Positions 51,605 to 60,241 of a stretch of 64,000 nt of DNA are shown here, piece by piece. The notes under the pieces are model-generated. The model searched no databases. It worked only from the letters and a program-made list of their open reading frames with translations, and had not been told where the DNA came from. The stretch lies in assembly GCA_963768885.1 (NCBI GenBank), contig CAVYJN010000007.1:496001-560000 (forward strand). The letters run 5' to 3'. Source of the stretch: DASRIA01 sp963768885. GTDB lineage: Bacteria > Actinomycetota > Thermoleophilia > Solirubrobacterales > JBBDJG01. Numbering within the stretch: position 1 is the first letter of the stretch; every line of letters begins with the position of its first letter. The translations under genes were made by a program, and so were the position numbers.

Positions 51605-52531
51605 TTGAAGATCCTGTCCAGGCTCAGCTTGCCGTTGGGGCTTGCTGTGCTGCTCACGCTGCCCGCGGCGGCACCGGCGAGCGTCCCCCACACCGTCGCC
51701 CCCGGGGAGACCCTTTGGTCCATCGCGGCGGCGAGCAACCTCACCACCCGCACGGTCGCCGCGGCCAACGGCCTGCCCGAGGACGCGCAGGTCGTCGCCG
51801 GCACGACGATCCAGGTGCCGTCCGAGGCCGAGGGCGCGGCCGCGCTCGGGACGGCGCCCGCCCCGACTCCGGCGCAAGAGGCGCCGGCGCAGCCAACCGC
51901 GCCGCACGTGCTCGGGGCGTACACCGTCAGGGCAGGCGACACGCTGTCCGGCATCGCCGCGTCGAGCGGGATCTCCGTCGGGCAGCTCGCATGGATGAAC
52001 GGCCTCGATCCGGCGCAGCCGCTGCTCACCGGGACGGCGCTGAAGCTCCCCACCGGGTCGCCGCCCGCGAAGGAGGTCCCCGCCACGACGACCACGCCCG
52101 CGGTCGTCGCCGAGGCGGCGCCCAATCCTGCGCCGGGAACGGTCACGCAGGGCCAGATCGGCGAGGTCGCGTCGGCGCACGGCGTGTCGCCCGCGCTCGC
52201 GGCTGCGGTCGCCTGGCAGGAGAGCGGGTTCCAGAACGGCGTCGTGTCCGCCGCCAACGCGCGGGGGGTCATGCAGATCCTCCCGGGCACCTGGAGCTGG
52301 ATCGAGCAGCAGCTCGCGGGACGCGCGCTCGACCCGAGCTCGCCCGTGGAGAACGTGAACGCCGGGGTGATGTACCTGCGCCAGCTGATCGCGGACTCCG
52401 GCGGGGACGAGGCCCTGGCGCTTGCCTCCTACTACCAGGGCGCGGCATCCGTGCGCCGGATCGGCCTGCTGCCGGACACGCAGCGCTACGTCGCGAACGT
52501 GGCCGCGCTGAAGTCCCGGTTCGGGGGCTAG
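51605..52531 (+). CDS. secreted LysM-domain lytic transglycosylase
   Basis: The 308-residue protein has a signal peptide (residues about 1-26), two LysM domains (VPHTVAPGETLWSIAAASNLTT and LGAYTVRAGDTLSGIAASSGIS), a Pro/Thr linker and an SLT domain with catalytic Glu in VAWQESGFQNG and the GVMQILPGTWSW motif. It binds and cleaves peptidoglycan. The TTG start at 51605 is preceded by GGAGG. A GCAAC/GTTGC hairpin lies in the 80-nt gap upstream. The next gene follows with no gap. Confidence 0.92.
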   Translation: MKILSRLSLPLGLAVLLTLPAAAPASVPHTVAPGETLWSIAAASNLTTRTVAAANGLPEDAQVVAGTTIQVPSEAEGAAALGTAPAPTPAQEAPAQPTAPHVLGAYTVRAGDTLSGIAASSGISVGQLAWMNGLDPAQPLLTGTALKLPTGSPPAKEVPATTTTPAVVAEAAPNPAPGTVTQGQIGEVASAHGVSPALAAAVAWQESGFQNGVVSAANARGVMQILPGTWSWIEQQLAGRALDPSSPVENVNAGVMYLRQLIADSGGDEALALASYYQGAASVRRIGLLPDTQRYVANVAALKSRFGG

Positions 52532-53389
52532 GTGCGCGCGGTCGTGTGCTGCGCCGTGCTCGCGATCGCGGGCGCGGCGGCGCCCGCGACCGCGCGGGCC
52601 GCGGGGAATCCGGACGTCGCCGCGCTCCAGGTGGCGCTGCGCGCGGTGGGAACCTACGGGCACACGATCGACGGGGTCGCCGGTCCCGGCACGGGCGCCG
52701 CGGTGCGCCGCTTCCAGGCCCGCAACGGCCTGGCCGCGGACGGGGTGGCCGGCGCGGCCACGCGGCGCGCCCTGGGCCGGCGCGGGGGCCCGCGGTTCGG
52801 CAGCCGCACGGTCAAGCGCGGGGCTTCGGGCTGGGACGTGGCGGCGCTGCAGTTCCGCCTGGCGTGGCGGGGGTTTCCCTCCGGGACCATCGACGGCGGG
52901 TTCGGAGGCCACGTCGAGGCGGCGCTGCGGCGCTTCCAGGCGCGCGCGGGCCTGACGGCCGACGGCGTCGCGGGCCCGGGCACGCTGCGGGCGCTGCGCG
53001 CGCCGATCCCGCGTTCCCCGATCTGGCTGGTGCACCCGGTGCGCGCCGCGATCGGCGACCGGTTCGGGCCGCGCGGCAACCGCTTCCACACGGGCGTGGA
53101 CTACCCGGCCGCGACCGGAGCGCTCGTCACGGCCGCCGGCCGGGGGCGCGTGGTCTTCGCGGGCTGGGACGCGGGCGGCTACGGCAACCTCGTGGTGATC
53201 GAGCATCCGCGCGGGGTGCGCTCTATGTACGCGCACCTGTCGCGGATCGGCGTCGGGACCGGGCGCTGGGTGGTCGCGGGGGCGACGGTCGGCCGCGTGG
53301 GCGCCACGGGGGTCGCGACGGGGCCGCACCTGCACTTCGAGCTGCGCCTCGCAGGCGCCGCGATCGACCCGATGTCCGCCCTGCGCTGA
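52532..53389 (+). CDS. secreted M23 peptidase with two peptidoglycan-binding domains
   Basis: The 285-residue protein starts with GTG directly after the LysM gene stop, has a signal peptide, two PG_binding_1 domains (ALQVALRAVGTYGHTIDGVAGPGT and ALQFRLAWRGFPSGTIDGGFG) and an M23 domain with both zinc motifs intact (RFHTGVDYPA and PHLHFELRL). It should be an active endopeptidase, in contrast to the degenerate M23 part of the protein at 31602. With the transglycosylase upstream it can open both glycan and peptide bonds. Confidence 0.93.
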   Translation: MRAVVCCAVLAIAGAAAPATARAAGNPDVAALQVALRAVGTYGHTIDGVAGPGTGAAVRRFQARNGLAADGVAGAATRRALGRRGGPRFGSRTVKRGASGWDVAALQFRLAWRGFPSGTIDGGFGGHVEAALRRFQARAGLTADGVAGPGTLRALRAPIPRSPIWLVHPVRAAIGDRFGPRGNRFHTGVDYPAATGALVTAAGRGRVVFAGWDAGGYGNLVVIEHPRGVRSMYAHLSRIGVGTGRWVVAGATVGRVGATGVATGPHLHFELRLAGAAIDPMSALR

Positions 53390-53406
53390 CCTCCCCCAGG
53401 GGTCAG
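53386..53406. terminator. hairpin between convergent genes
   Basis: CTGACC (53386-53391) and GGTCAG (53401-53406) pair across 9 nt and include both stop codons of the convergent genes. It could end transcripts from both sides; no T-tract is seen. Confidence 0.4.
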
Positions 53407-53621
53407 TTCGAGATGCTGAGGACGAGCGGCAGGACCAGCGTCGCGACGAACACGATCGCGATCCCGAAGCCGACCATCAGGCGCGACCCGTAGAGGTGCC
53501 CGAGCACCCCGATTGCGAAGCCGGCGCCGAACGTGATGATGAACGGCCAGGGCGAGGTGGAGAAGTCCGGCGAGGCCTGGGCGAGGGCGCTCCCGGTCGC
53601 GACGAGGGGGATCACAGCCAC
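53403..53621 (-). CDS. small two-helix membrane protein
   Basis: The 72-residue product has two hydrophobic segments (FIITFGAGFAIGVLGHLYG and VGFGIAIVFVATLVLPLVL). It starts with GTG at 53621, only 18 nt from the divergent MoxR gene. Size and hydrophobicity are its only marks; function unknown. Confidence 0.6.
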   Translation of the reverse strand: MAVIPLVATGSALAQASPDFSTSPWPFIITFGAGFAIGVLGHLYGSRLMVGFGIAIVFVATLVLPLVLSISN

Positions 53622-53639
53622 GCAAGTATCATCCCTCCC

Positions 53640-54554
53640 ATGTCCGAGGCGTCAGCTTCGACGCCCCCGACCTCGCTCGAGGAAGTGCGCGACGGCCTGG
53701 CCGGCGCGGGCTACCTCGCCTCCGAGGCCGCGGCGCTCGTCTCGTTCCTGGCCTACCAGCTGGGGAAGCCCGTGCTCGTGGAGGGCCCGGCGGGGGTCGG
53801 CAAGACCGAGCTCGCCAAGTCCCTGTCGCGCTGGACGGGCCGCAAGCTGATTCGCCTGCAGTGCTACGAGGGGCTCGACGAGGCCAAGGCCCTGTACGAG
53901 TGGAACTACCGCAAGCAGCTGCTGCGGATCCAGACGGAGGCGGCCGGCACCGGCTGGGAGGACGTGCAGGAGGACATCTTCTCGAAGGACTTCCTGATGA
54001 CCCGGCCGCTGCTCACCGCGATCTCGGTCGAGGAGCCCGTCGTCCTGCTGATCGACGAGATCGACAAGACCGACCAGGAGTTCGAGGCGATGCTGCTCGA
54101 GGTCCTGTCCGAGTTCCAGATCTCGATCCCCGAGCTCGGTGTGGTCGAGGCGACCACGCAGCCGCTCGTGCTGCTCACCTCCAACAACACCCGCGAGCTC
54201 ACCGAGGCGCTCAAGCGCCGCTGCCTCTACCTGTGGCTCGACTACCCGGACGCCGAGCGCGAGCTCGAGATCGTGCGGCTCCACGTGCCCGAGCTGCCGG
54301 AGACGATCACGCGCCGCCTGATCGAGATCGTGCACATGGTGCGCAAGCTCGACCTCAAGAAGCCGCCCTCGATCGCGGAGTCGATCGACTGGGCGCGCGC
54401 GCTGATCCTGCTCGGCGCAACCGACATCGACCGCTCGGTGTTCGAGCGCACCATGAGCATCATCGTGAAGCACCGCACCGACCTCGATGTTGTCGCCGAG
54501 CGCGTGGGCGTGCGGCTCGACGATGGAATCCTCGGGCAGGCCGAGCGCGGGTAG
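53640..54554 (+). CDS. MoxR-family AAA ATPase
   Basis: The 304-residue ATPase has Walker A EGPAGVGKTELAKSL, Walker B PVVLLIDEIDKTDQEF and the sensor LLTSNNTRELTEALKRRC of the MoxR group. MoxR proteins act as chaperones for metal-cofactor or complex assembly, usually with a VWA partner, which is the next gene (32-nt overlap). I chose ATG at 53640; the longer frame covers the divergent gene. No CO dehydrogenase or methanol dehydrogenase gene is in view. Confidence 0.93.
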   Translation: MSEASASTPPTSLEEVRDGLAGAGYLASEAAALVSFLAYQLGKPVLVEGPAGVGKTELAKSLSRWTGRKLIRLQCYEGLDEAKALYEWNYRKQLLRIQTEAAGTGWEDVQEDIFSKDFLMTRPLLTAISVEEPVVLLIDEIDKTDQEFEAMLLEVLSEFQISIPELGVVEATTQPLVLLTSNNTRELTEALKRRCLYLWLDYPDAERELEIVRLHVPELPETITRRLIEIVHMVRKLDLKKPPSIAESIDWARALILLGATDIDRSVFERTMSIIVKHRTDLDVVAERVGVRLDDGILGQAERG

Positions 54555-55953
54555 GAGCGGCGGCGGCCGCGGCGGCCTCTACGGAGGCCTGCCGGCGAAC
54601 GCTCCCGCGGGCCTCGCGCCGCAGCTGGTCACCTTCTGCGAGGAGCTGCGCAGCGAGGGCGTGGCGATCGGCACCGCGGAGCTGCTCGACGCGTTCGGCG
54701 CGCTCGACCAGGTCAGCTGGACCGACCGCGAGGACTTTCGCGAGGCGCTGGCCGCGACGCTCGCGAAGTCGCAGGAGGACCGCCGGGTCTTCGAGCTGGT
54801 GTTCAACCGCTTCTTCTTCCGGGCGGTGGAGGCGCAGGCGATCGAGAAGGGCCTCAAGGAGACGCGCTTCGAGGGCGGCGGGCGGATCGACCTCGACGAC
54901 CTCCGCGAGCAGATCCAGGCCGCGATCCGCGAGGGCAACGACGGCGAGATGGGCGACCTCGCGCGGCTGGCGGTCGCGGCGTTCGGGGGCCAGGGCGAGA
55001 GCTCCGGCGTGATCGGGGTCGACGTGCAGCGCATTCGCCGCACGCTCGAGCTGCGCCAGCGCGGACGCGACGGCGACCAGGAAGGCGAGGGCCTCGACCG
55101 CGACAACCTGCGCCGCTTCGAGGCGATGCTGCGCCGCGAGCTGGAGCGCTCGCTGATCCACCGCACCGAGAGCCTGCCGCCGACCAAGCCGCTCGCGGAG
55201 TTCGACCGCGCGTTGCCGGGCGGCCCGCTCCAGGACCTGGCGCAGGTCCACCGCGTGGTCGCGCAGCTCAAGCGCAGGCTCGCGACCTCGGGCCACGAGA
55301 TGCGGGGCCGTCGCCGCAGCCAGGTGGTGGACGTGCGCCGCACGATGCGCGCCTCGCTCGAGACCGGTGGCGTGCCGCTGCGACTGCGCTACCGCCCGAA
55401 GCGCCCGAAGCGCCCCGAGATCTACGTGCTGTGCGACGTCTCGACCTCGGTGACCAGCGCGAGCGTGTTCTTCCTGTCGGTGCTGCACGCGCTCCACGAC
55501 GCGTTTCGCAAGCTGCGCAGCTTCGCGTTCGTCGAGCGGATCGACGAGGTCACCGACATCTTCGAGCGCGAGCGGAGCTTCCGGGCGGTCTCGCAGCGCA
55601 TCGCGCGCGAGGCGGGCGTCGCCGACGTGTCGGGGTACACGGACTACGGCCGCGTGTGGCGCGAGTTCCTGATGCGCGTCGCCGACGACCTCGATCCGCG
55701 CTCGACCGTGATCGTGCTGGGCGATGCGCGCACGAACGGCCGCGAGCCCCATGCCCCGATCTTCGGGCACATCGCCGAGCGCGCGGGGCGCACGTTCTGG
55801 CTCAACCCCGAGCCGAAGCTCTACTGGAACTACGGCGATTCCGTGATGGCCGCCTACGAGCCCTACTGCGACGGCGCCTTCGAGTGCTGGACGACGAAGC
55901 AGCTCGAGCAGTTCGTGAACGTGATCGCGGGACGGCCCGAGCTCCCCGCCTGA
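54523..55953 (+). CDS. VWA-domain protein, CoxE-like
   Basis: The 476-residue protein is the usual partner of MoxR. The N-terminal two thirds are helical (FCEELRSEGVAIGTAELLDAFGALD), and the C-terminal von Willebrand A domain has the MIDAS motif CDVSTSVTS and the second metal loop around SGYTDYGRVW. The ATG at 54523 lies inside the end of the MoxR gene, so translation is coupled. CoxE-type proteins help mature metalloenzymes; the client here is unknown. Confidence 0.9.
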   Translation: MESSGRPSAGRSGGGRGGLYGGLPANAPAGLAPQLVTFCEELRSEGVAIGTAELLDAFGALDQVSWTDREDFREALAATLAKSQEDRRVFELVFNRFFFRAVEAQAIEKGLKETRFEGGGRIDLDDLREQIQAAIREGNDGEMGDLARLAVAAFGGQGESSGVIGVDVQRIRRTLELRQRGRDGDQEGEGLDRDNLRRFEAMLRRELERSLIHRTESLPPTKPLAEFDRALPGGPLQDLAQVHRVVAQLKRRLATSGHEMRGRRRSQVVDVRRTMRASLETGGVPLRLRYRPKRPKRPEIYVLCDVSTSVTSASVFFLSVLHALHDAFRKLRSFAFVERIDEVTDIFERERSFRAVSQRIAREAGVADVSGYTDYGRVWREFLMRVADDLDPRSTVIVLGDARTNGREPHAPIFGHIAERAGRTFWLNPEPKLYWNYGDSVMAAYEPYCDGAFECWTTKQLEQFVNVIAGRPELPA

Positions 55954-55984
55954 GCCACCGGCAAGCCCGGGCCGCGCGCAGCGA

Positions 55985-55990
55985 TACACT
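55985..55990 (+). promoter_or_regulatory. candidate -10 element for the TPP riboswitch transcript
   Basis: TACACT at 55985-55990 would start transcription near 55997, just before the riboswitch begins. The -35 position (around 55962) is weak. Confidence 0.4.
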
Positions 55991-56002
55991 CGGCTCAAGA
56001 CC

Positions 56003-56106
56003 ACCCAGGGGGGCTCGCGGGAAGCGGGCTGAGATAGCGCCTGAGGGAGGCTCTCCCGCCCGGCGCCGACCCTTCGAACCTGTGGGGTAATGCCCGCGAA
56101 GGGAGC
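56003..56106 (+). promoter_or_regulatory. TPP (thiamine pyrophosphate) riboswitch
   Basis: The THI-box landmarks are present in order: GGGCTGAGATAGCG (the CUGAGA pyrimidine-sensing loop), then GACCCTTCGAACCTG, GGGTAATGCCCGC and GAAGGGAGC closing the first stem. It lies directly upstream of a three-gene ABC transporter, which marks the transporter as one for thiamine or its pyrimidine precursor. The GGGAGC that closes the aptamer is also the ribosome site for the ATG at 56116, so ligand binding most likely blocks translation initiation. Confidence 0.93.
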
Positions 56107-56115
56107 AAAAGCCAG

Positions 56116-56894
56116 ATGCCTCTAGACAGGCTCCCGCGAGGGAGTCGCGACCAACGCGAAGCGGCGCCGCGGCCGTCGCCGTCGACGGCCTCACGAAGAC
56201 GTTCGAGACCCGCGGCGGGCCCGTGCCCGCGCTGCACGCGGTCACGTTCGCGATGGCCCCCGGAGAGAAGCTCGGCATCGTGGGCCCGTCGGGATGCGGG
56301 AAGTCCACGCTGCTCGAGGTGATCTGCGGGCTCGAGCCGCCCTCCGCGGGCGAGGTCGCCGTGCAGGGCCCGTGCGCGCTGATGCCCCAGCGCGACCTGT
56401 TGCTGCCGTGGCGCTCGGCGCTCGACAACGCGGCGCTCGCGGCGCAGCTCCAAGGGACGTCCAAGGCGCAGGCCCGGCGCCGCGCGCTCGACCTGTTCGA
56501 GCGCTTCGAGCTGGTGGACTTCGCGCAGGCGCGCCCCTACGAGCTTTCGGGCGGGATGCGGCAGCGGGTCGCGTTCGCGCGCACGCTGCTGGCCGAGCGC
56601 CCGGTCCTGCTGCTCGACGAGCCCTTCGCCTCGCTCGACTCGATCACGCGCGCCGAGCTGCAGGAGTGGCTGCTCGAGGCGCTCGCGGCCGAGCCGCGCA
56701 CGACCCTGCTCGTCACCCACGACATCGAGGAGGCGCTCTACGTCTGCGACCGCGTGCTCGTGATGTCGCGGCGCCCGGGGACGATCCGCGCGGAGATCGA
56801 GGGAGCGCGGGAGCGGCTCGCGCCCCGTGCCGAGGTGGTGACGTCGGCGGAGTTCTCCGCGCGGCGCCAGCGCGCCCTGGAGGCGCTCACGTGA
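56116..56894 (+). CDS. ABC transporter ATPase, thiamine-precursor uptake (ThiZ-like), apparent frameshift near the start
   Basis: The ATPase has Walker A VGPSGCGKSTLL, signature ELSGGMRQRVAFARTLL and Walker B RPVLLLDEPFASLDS; its nearest kin are NitT/TauT and ThiZ ATPases. The conserved first strand (VAVDGLTKTFETRGG) is open upstream of the first start in its own frame (GTG 56223), with no start codon for it. The ATG at 56116, well placed behind the riboswitch ribosome site, is in another frame. One added base between about 56120 and 56170 would join them. I give the ATG as the true start. It overlaps the permease start by 4 nt. Confidence 0.88.
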
Positions 56895-57667
56895 GGCGTG
56901 CGGGCTCGTTCCTGGGACGGTGGGGGCCGCCGGCGCTCGTGCTCGCGCTGCTGGTCGGCGGATGGGAGATCGTGGCGCGCGCCGGCTGGGTCGAGGACTA
57001 CCTGCTGCCGGCTCCCAGCGAGGTCGCGCGCGCCCTGGTCGAGGACCGCGCGCTGCTGTTCCCGGACGCCTGGGTCACGGCGCAGGAGGTGCTGCTCGGG
57101 TTCGGCCTGGCCATGGCGGCCGGGCTCGCCGTGGCCGTGGCCCTCCACCTCGCCCCGGTGCTGCGACGGGCGCTCTACCCGCTGGTCGTCGCGTCCCAGG
57201 CGGTCCCGGTCGTCGTGATCGCTCCGATCCTCGTGATTTGGTTCGGGTTCGGCATGGGCCCCAAGCTGATCGTGATCGCACTCATCTGTTTCTTCCCGAT
57301 CGTCGTCAACACGCTCGACGGCCTGCGGGCGGTCGACCGCGAGCAGGCGCGGATGCTCCGCACGCTCGGCGCGAGCCGCTGGGACACGTTCCGCCGGCTC
57401 GAGCTGCCCGCCTCGCTCCCCTACCTGTTCTCCGGCGCGAAGATCGCGGTCGCGGTGGCCGTGATCGGGGCGGTCTTCGGCGAGCTCGTGGGCTCCGACG
57501 CCGGGCTCGGCCACGTGATCCAGGTGGGCATGGCACAGCTCTTGACCGCGCGGGTGTTCGCGGCCGTCCTGCTCCTCTCCGTGATGGCGATCGCCCTGTT
57601 CGCGCTGGTGACGCTGGCCGAGCGCCGCGCGATCCCATGGGCGTTCGCGGAGCGGAGGCACGCATGA
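56891..57667 (+). CDS. ABC transporter permease, thiamine-precursor uptake (ThiX-like)
   Basis: The 258-residue permease has six hydrophobic segments and the EAA loop (VDREQARMLRTLGASRWDTFRRLELPASLPYLF) that contacts the ATPase. The start GTG at 56891 overlaps the ATPase stop (GTGA), and its own stop overlaps the binding-protein ATG. Confidence 0.92.
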   Translation: MRRAGSFLGRWGPPALVLALLVGGWEIVARAGWVEDYLLPAPSEVARALVEDRALLFPDAWVTAQEVLLGFGLAMAAGLAVAVALHLAPVLRRALYPLVVASQAVPVVVIAPILVIWFGFGMGPKLIVIALICFFPIVVNTLDGLRAVDREQARMLRTLGASRWDTFRRLELPASLPYLFSGAKIAVAVAVIGAVFGELVGSDAGLGHVIQVGMAQLLTARVFAAVLLLSVMAIALFALVTLAERRAIPWAFAERRHA

Positions 57668-58674
57668 GGCGCGTGGCCGCGGCGATCACGGTGCTGGCCG
57701 CCTGCCTGGCGCTCGCCGCCTGCGGCGAGAAGTCGGAGCCCGTGGACGGGAGCGTCGAGGTCCACGGCCTCGACCTGACGCTCGACTGGTTCCCGAACCC
57801 CGATCACGTCGCGATCTACGAGGCCCAGAACCAGGGGTACTTCCGCGACGTGGGGCTCGACGTACGCCCGCGCGTCCCCTCCGACCCCTCGGCCCCGATC
57901 AAGCAGGTCGCGGCCGGCCGCACCGACCTCGCGATCTCCTACGAGCCTGAGGTGTTCCTAGCCCGCGAGCAGGGCCTGCCCGTGGTCGCGGTCGCCGCGC
58001 TGGTGCAGCGGCCCCTGACGTCGCTGATGGCGACGCGCAAGTCGGGCGTGCGGTCCGTGCGCGACCTGCGCGGCAAGCGCGTCGGCACCGCCGGGATCCC
58101 CTACCAGGAGGCCTACCTCAAGACGATCCTGCGGCGCGGGAAGGTGCCCGAGTCGTCGGTGAAGAGCACGAACGTGGGAGCCTCGCTGCTGCCCGCGATG
58201 CTGTCCGGGAAGGTGGACGCCACGCTCGGCGCGTTCTGGAACGTCGAAGGCGTCGAGCTGCGCAGCCGCGGCCAGCGTCCCTGGATCGTGCCCGTCGACC
58301 GCCTCGGGGTGCCCGACTACGACGAGCTCGTGCTGGTCGCGAACTCGGACAAGCTCGACGAGCAGCGCGACGACCTGCGGCTGTTCATCTCGGCGGTCTC
58401 GCGCGGGGCGCGCGCGGCGCGCAAGAACCCCGCCACCGCCAGCCGGAACCTGATCGACAACAACCGCGACCTGCGCGCCCGCACGACCCGGGAGAGCGTG
58501 CGGCTGACGATCCCGGCGCTGTTCCCGGAGGACCGCAGCAAGCCGTTCGGGTACATGAATCCGGTCCAATGGCGCAACTACGGCGGGTGGATGGTCGACA
58601 ACGGGGTGCTGAAGGACCTCCCGAACGTTGACGAGACCCTCACGAACGAGCTGCTGCCGGGCGAGGGGCTCTAG
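57664..58674 (+). CDS. NMT1/THI5-like substrate-binding lipoprotein (ThiY-like)
   Basis: The 336-residue protein has a lipobox (ALAACG, Cys near residue 20) and the NMT1/THI5 fold that binds the pyrimidine precursor of thiamine: LTLDWFPNPDHVAIYEAQNQGYF and GLDVRPRVPSDPSAPIKQVAAGRTDLAISYEPE. The TPP riboswitch and the ATPase and permease ahead of it support a ThiXYZ-type HMP or formylaminopyrimidine importer. The exact ligand is not shown by sequence. Confidence 0.92.
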   Translation: MRRVAAAITVLAACLALAACGEKSEPVDGSVEVHGLDLTLDWFPNPDHVAIYEAQNQGYFRDVGLDVRPRVPSDPSAPIKQVAAGRTDLAISYEPEVFLAREQGLPVVAVAALVQRPLTSLMATRKSGVRSVRDLRGKRVGTAGIPYQEAYLKTILRRGKVPESSVKSTNVGASLLPAMLSGKVDATLGAFWNVEGVELRSRGQRPWIVPVDRLGVPDYDELVLVANSDKLDEQRDDLRLFISAVSRGARAARKNPATASRNLIDNNRDLRARTTRESVRLTIPALFPEDRSKPFGYMNPVQWRNYGGWMVDNGVLKDLPNVDETLTNELLPGEGL

Positions 58675-58678
58675 GCGC

Positions 58679-58972
58679 TCAGCGGCCCAGCAGGTGCACG
58701 TCCACGAGGAACGAGCGGGTGCCGACCACCGAGCGGCGCAGCTCCTTGCGGCCGCGGCGGCCGAGGCGCGCCCGCCGCCGCCGGCGCAGCACCCGGGTCA
58801 GGGCGACGAGCACGGCGCTCGCCGTGACGCCCCCCGCGGCCAGGGCCACGGGGCCGCGCGGCAAGGGCAGCGCGAGCACGAGCCTGCGCTGCGGCGCGAG
58901 GGCACGAGCCGGGCGGGCGACCGGGACGGGGGCGTGACGAAGCCCCCCGTTCGTGGAGGGGTCGGCTGACAT
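58679..58972 (-). CDS. small basic membrane protein, hypothetical
   Basis: The 97-residue reading has one hydrophobic stretch (VALAAGGVTASAVLVALTRVL) followed by a very Arg-rich tail (RRRRRARLGRRGRKELRR). It begins with ATG at 58972 and ends 4 nt from the ThiY stop. A real gene is plausible, but nothing else supports it. Confidence 0.5.
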   Translation of the reverse strand: MSADPSTNGGLRHAPVPVARPARALAPQRRLVLALPLPRGPVALAAGGVTASAVLVALTRVLRRRRRARLGRRGRKELRRSVVGTRSFLVDVHLLGR

Positions 58973-59025
58973 CAGGGCGCCAGTGTAGACGGCGCCCTAG
59001 ATGTTCCCCGCGGGAGGGCCGCCCG

Positions 59026-60222
59026 CTACTCGGCGAGGCCCTCGACCGTCTCCCAGGCCCGCTCCTCGGGCGGCTCTGCCGCCCCGTCCAGCTCCCGCTC
59101 GAAGATCCGGTAGCGCCGCACGATCTTTCCGCCCATCCCCTCCATCGCGCGGTTCATGGCCTCGTTGGTCTCGAGGATCCAGCCCATCTCGCCCCACCAG
59201 ATCTTCTTCTGCTCGGGATCGGCCTCGTTGAGGTGCTCCACGTAGAGCGCGGCCGCGATCCCGAGGTCCTGGTACTCGGGCTTCACGCCCAGGGCCAGCA
59301 CCCGGCAGGCGTCGATCTTGCGGCGGTGCCAGAGGAACTTGGCCCAGCCGAACGGCAGCAGCCGCCCGTTCATGTGCTCGAGGCAGCGGTTGATGTCGGG
59401 GAGCGTGAGTGCGGCCCCCAGGACCTCCCCGTCGCGCTCGGCGATCCAGGTCCACCGCTCGTCGAGCACGGGGCGCAGGTTCTTCGAGTACCACCGTGCC
59501 TCCGTCTCGTCGAGCGGCACGAACGCCCAGTTGTGCGCCCACGCCTTGTTGTAGACCTCGAGGAAGGAGGCGATCTCGGAATCGAGGTCGCGGCGGCGCA
59601 TGTGGCGGACGGTCACGCCGTGCTCGCCGGTCACCTTCTTGGCGGTCGCGTGGATCAGCGGGTGGAACCCGCCCTTGTCCTCGACCTTGTCGAGACGCAG
59701 CTCCCACATGTAGAGGTCCATCGCCTTGCGCAGGCCCCATCCCTCCAGCAGCTCCAGGTAGTACGGGTGATGCCAGCCCTCGAGGATCAGCGGCTTGCGC
59801 TCGTGGCCCTCGATCAGGAGCCCGCACTCGTCGTTGGTGGTGAAGTCCATCGGTCCCACCATGCGGTCGCGGCCGCGATCGCGCAGCCAGTCCCGGGCGG
59901 CGTCGAGCAGCGCGGCGGCGGTCTCGGGGTCGTTCTCGCACTCGAAGAACCCGAACAGGCCCCAGTCGTTGTCCTGGAACTCGTTGAAGTGGTGGTCGAC
60001 GTGGGCGCAGACGCGCCCGACCGGCTCCCCGTCCCGCAACGCGAGGAAGAACTCGGCCTCCGCGTGGTTGAAGAAGGGGTTCTTGCGGCGGTCCAGGAAC
60101 GCCCGCCGCTCGGCCACGAGCGGGGGGATCCAGTTCGGCTCGTTACGATAGAGCCGCATCGGGAGCTTGATGAAGCGCGTGAGGTCGCGCCGGGATGCGA
60201 CACGCTGGATCTCGACCGGCAC
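59026..60222 (-). CDS. GNAT-fold acyltransferase of the YghO type
   Basis: The 398-residue protein starts with IQRVASRRDLTRFIKLPMRLYRNEPNWIPPL and goes on with NPFFNHAEAEFFLALRDGEPVGRVCAHVDHHFNEF and CRVLALGVKPEYQDLGIAAALYVEHL, the pattern of YghO-like acyl-CoA N-acyltransferases. From memory, bacterial ceramide synthase (bCerS) of Caulobacter belongs to this family. It is divergent, with 19 nt between starts, from a gene for an alpha-oxoamine synthase of serine-palmitoyltransferase type. I chose GTG at 60222; an upstream GTG at 60258 would overlap that gene. Confidence 0.82.
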   Translation of the reverse strand: MPVEIQRVASRRDLTRFIKLPMRLYRNEPNWIPPLVAERRAFLDRRKNPFFNHAEAEFFLALRDGEPVGRVCAHVDHHFNEFQDNDWGLFGFFECENDPETAAALLDAARDWLRDRGRDRMVGPMDFTTNDECGLLIEGHERKPLILEGWHHPYYLELLEGWGLRKAMDLYMWELRLDKVEDKGGFHPLIHATAKKVTGEHGVTVRHMRRRDLDSEIASFLEVYNKAWAHNWAFVPLDETEARWYSKNLRPVLDERWTWIAERDGEVLGAALTLPDINRCLEHMNGRLLPFGWAKFLWHRRKIDACRVLALGVKPEYQDLGIAAALYVEHLNEADPEQKKIWWGEMGWILETNEAMNRAMEGMGGKIVRRYRIFERELDGAAEPPEERAWETVEGLAE

Positions 60223-60241
60223 GCGCGGCAACCTAGCGGAT

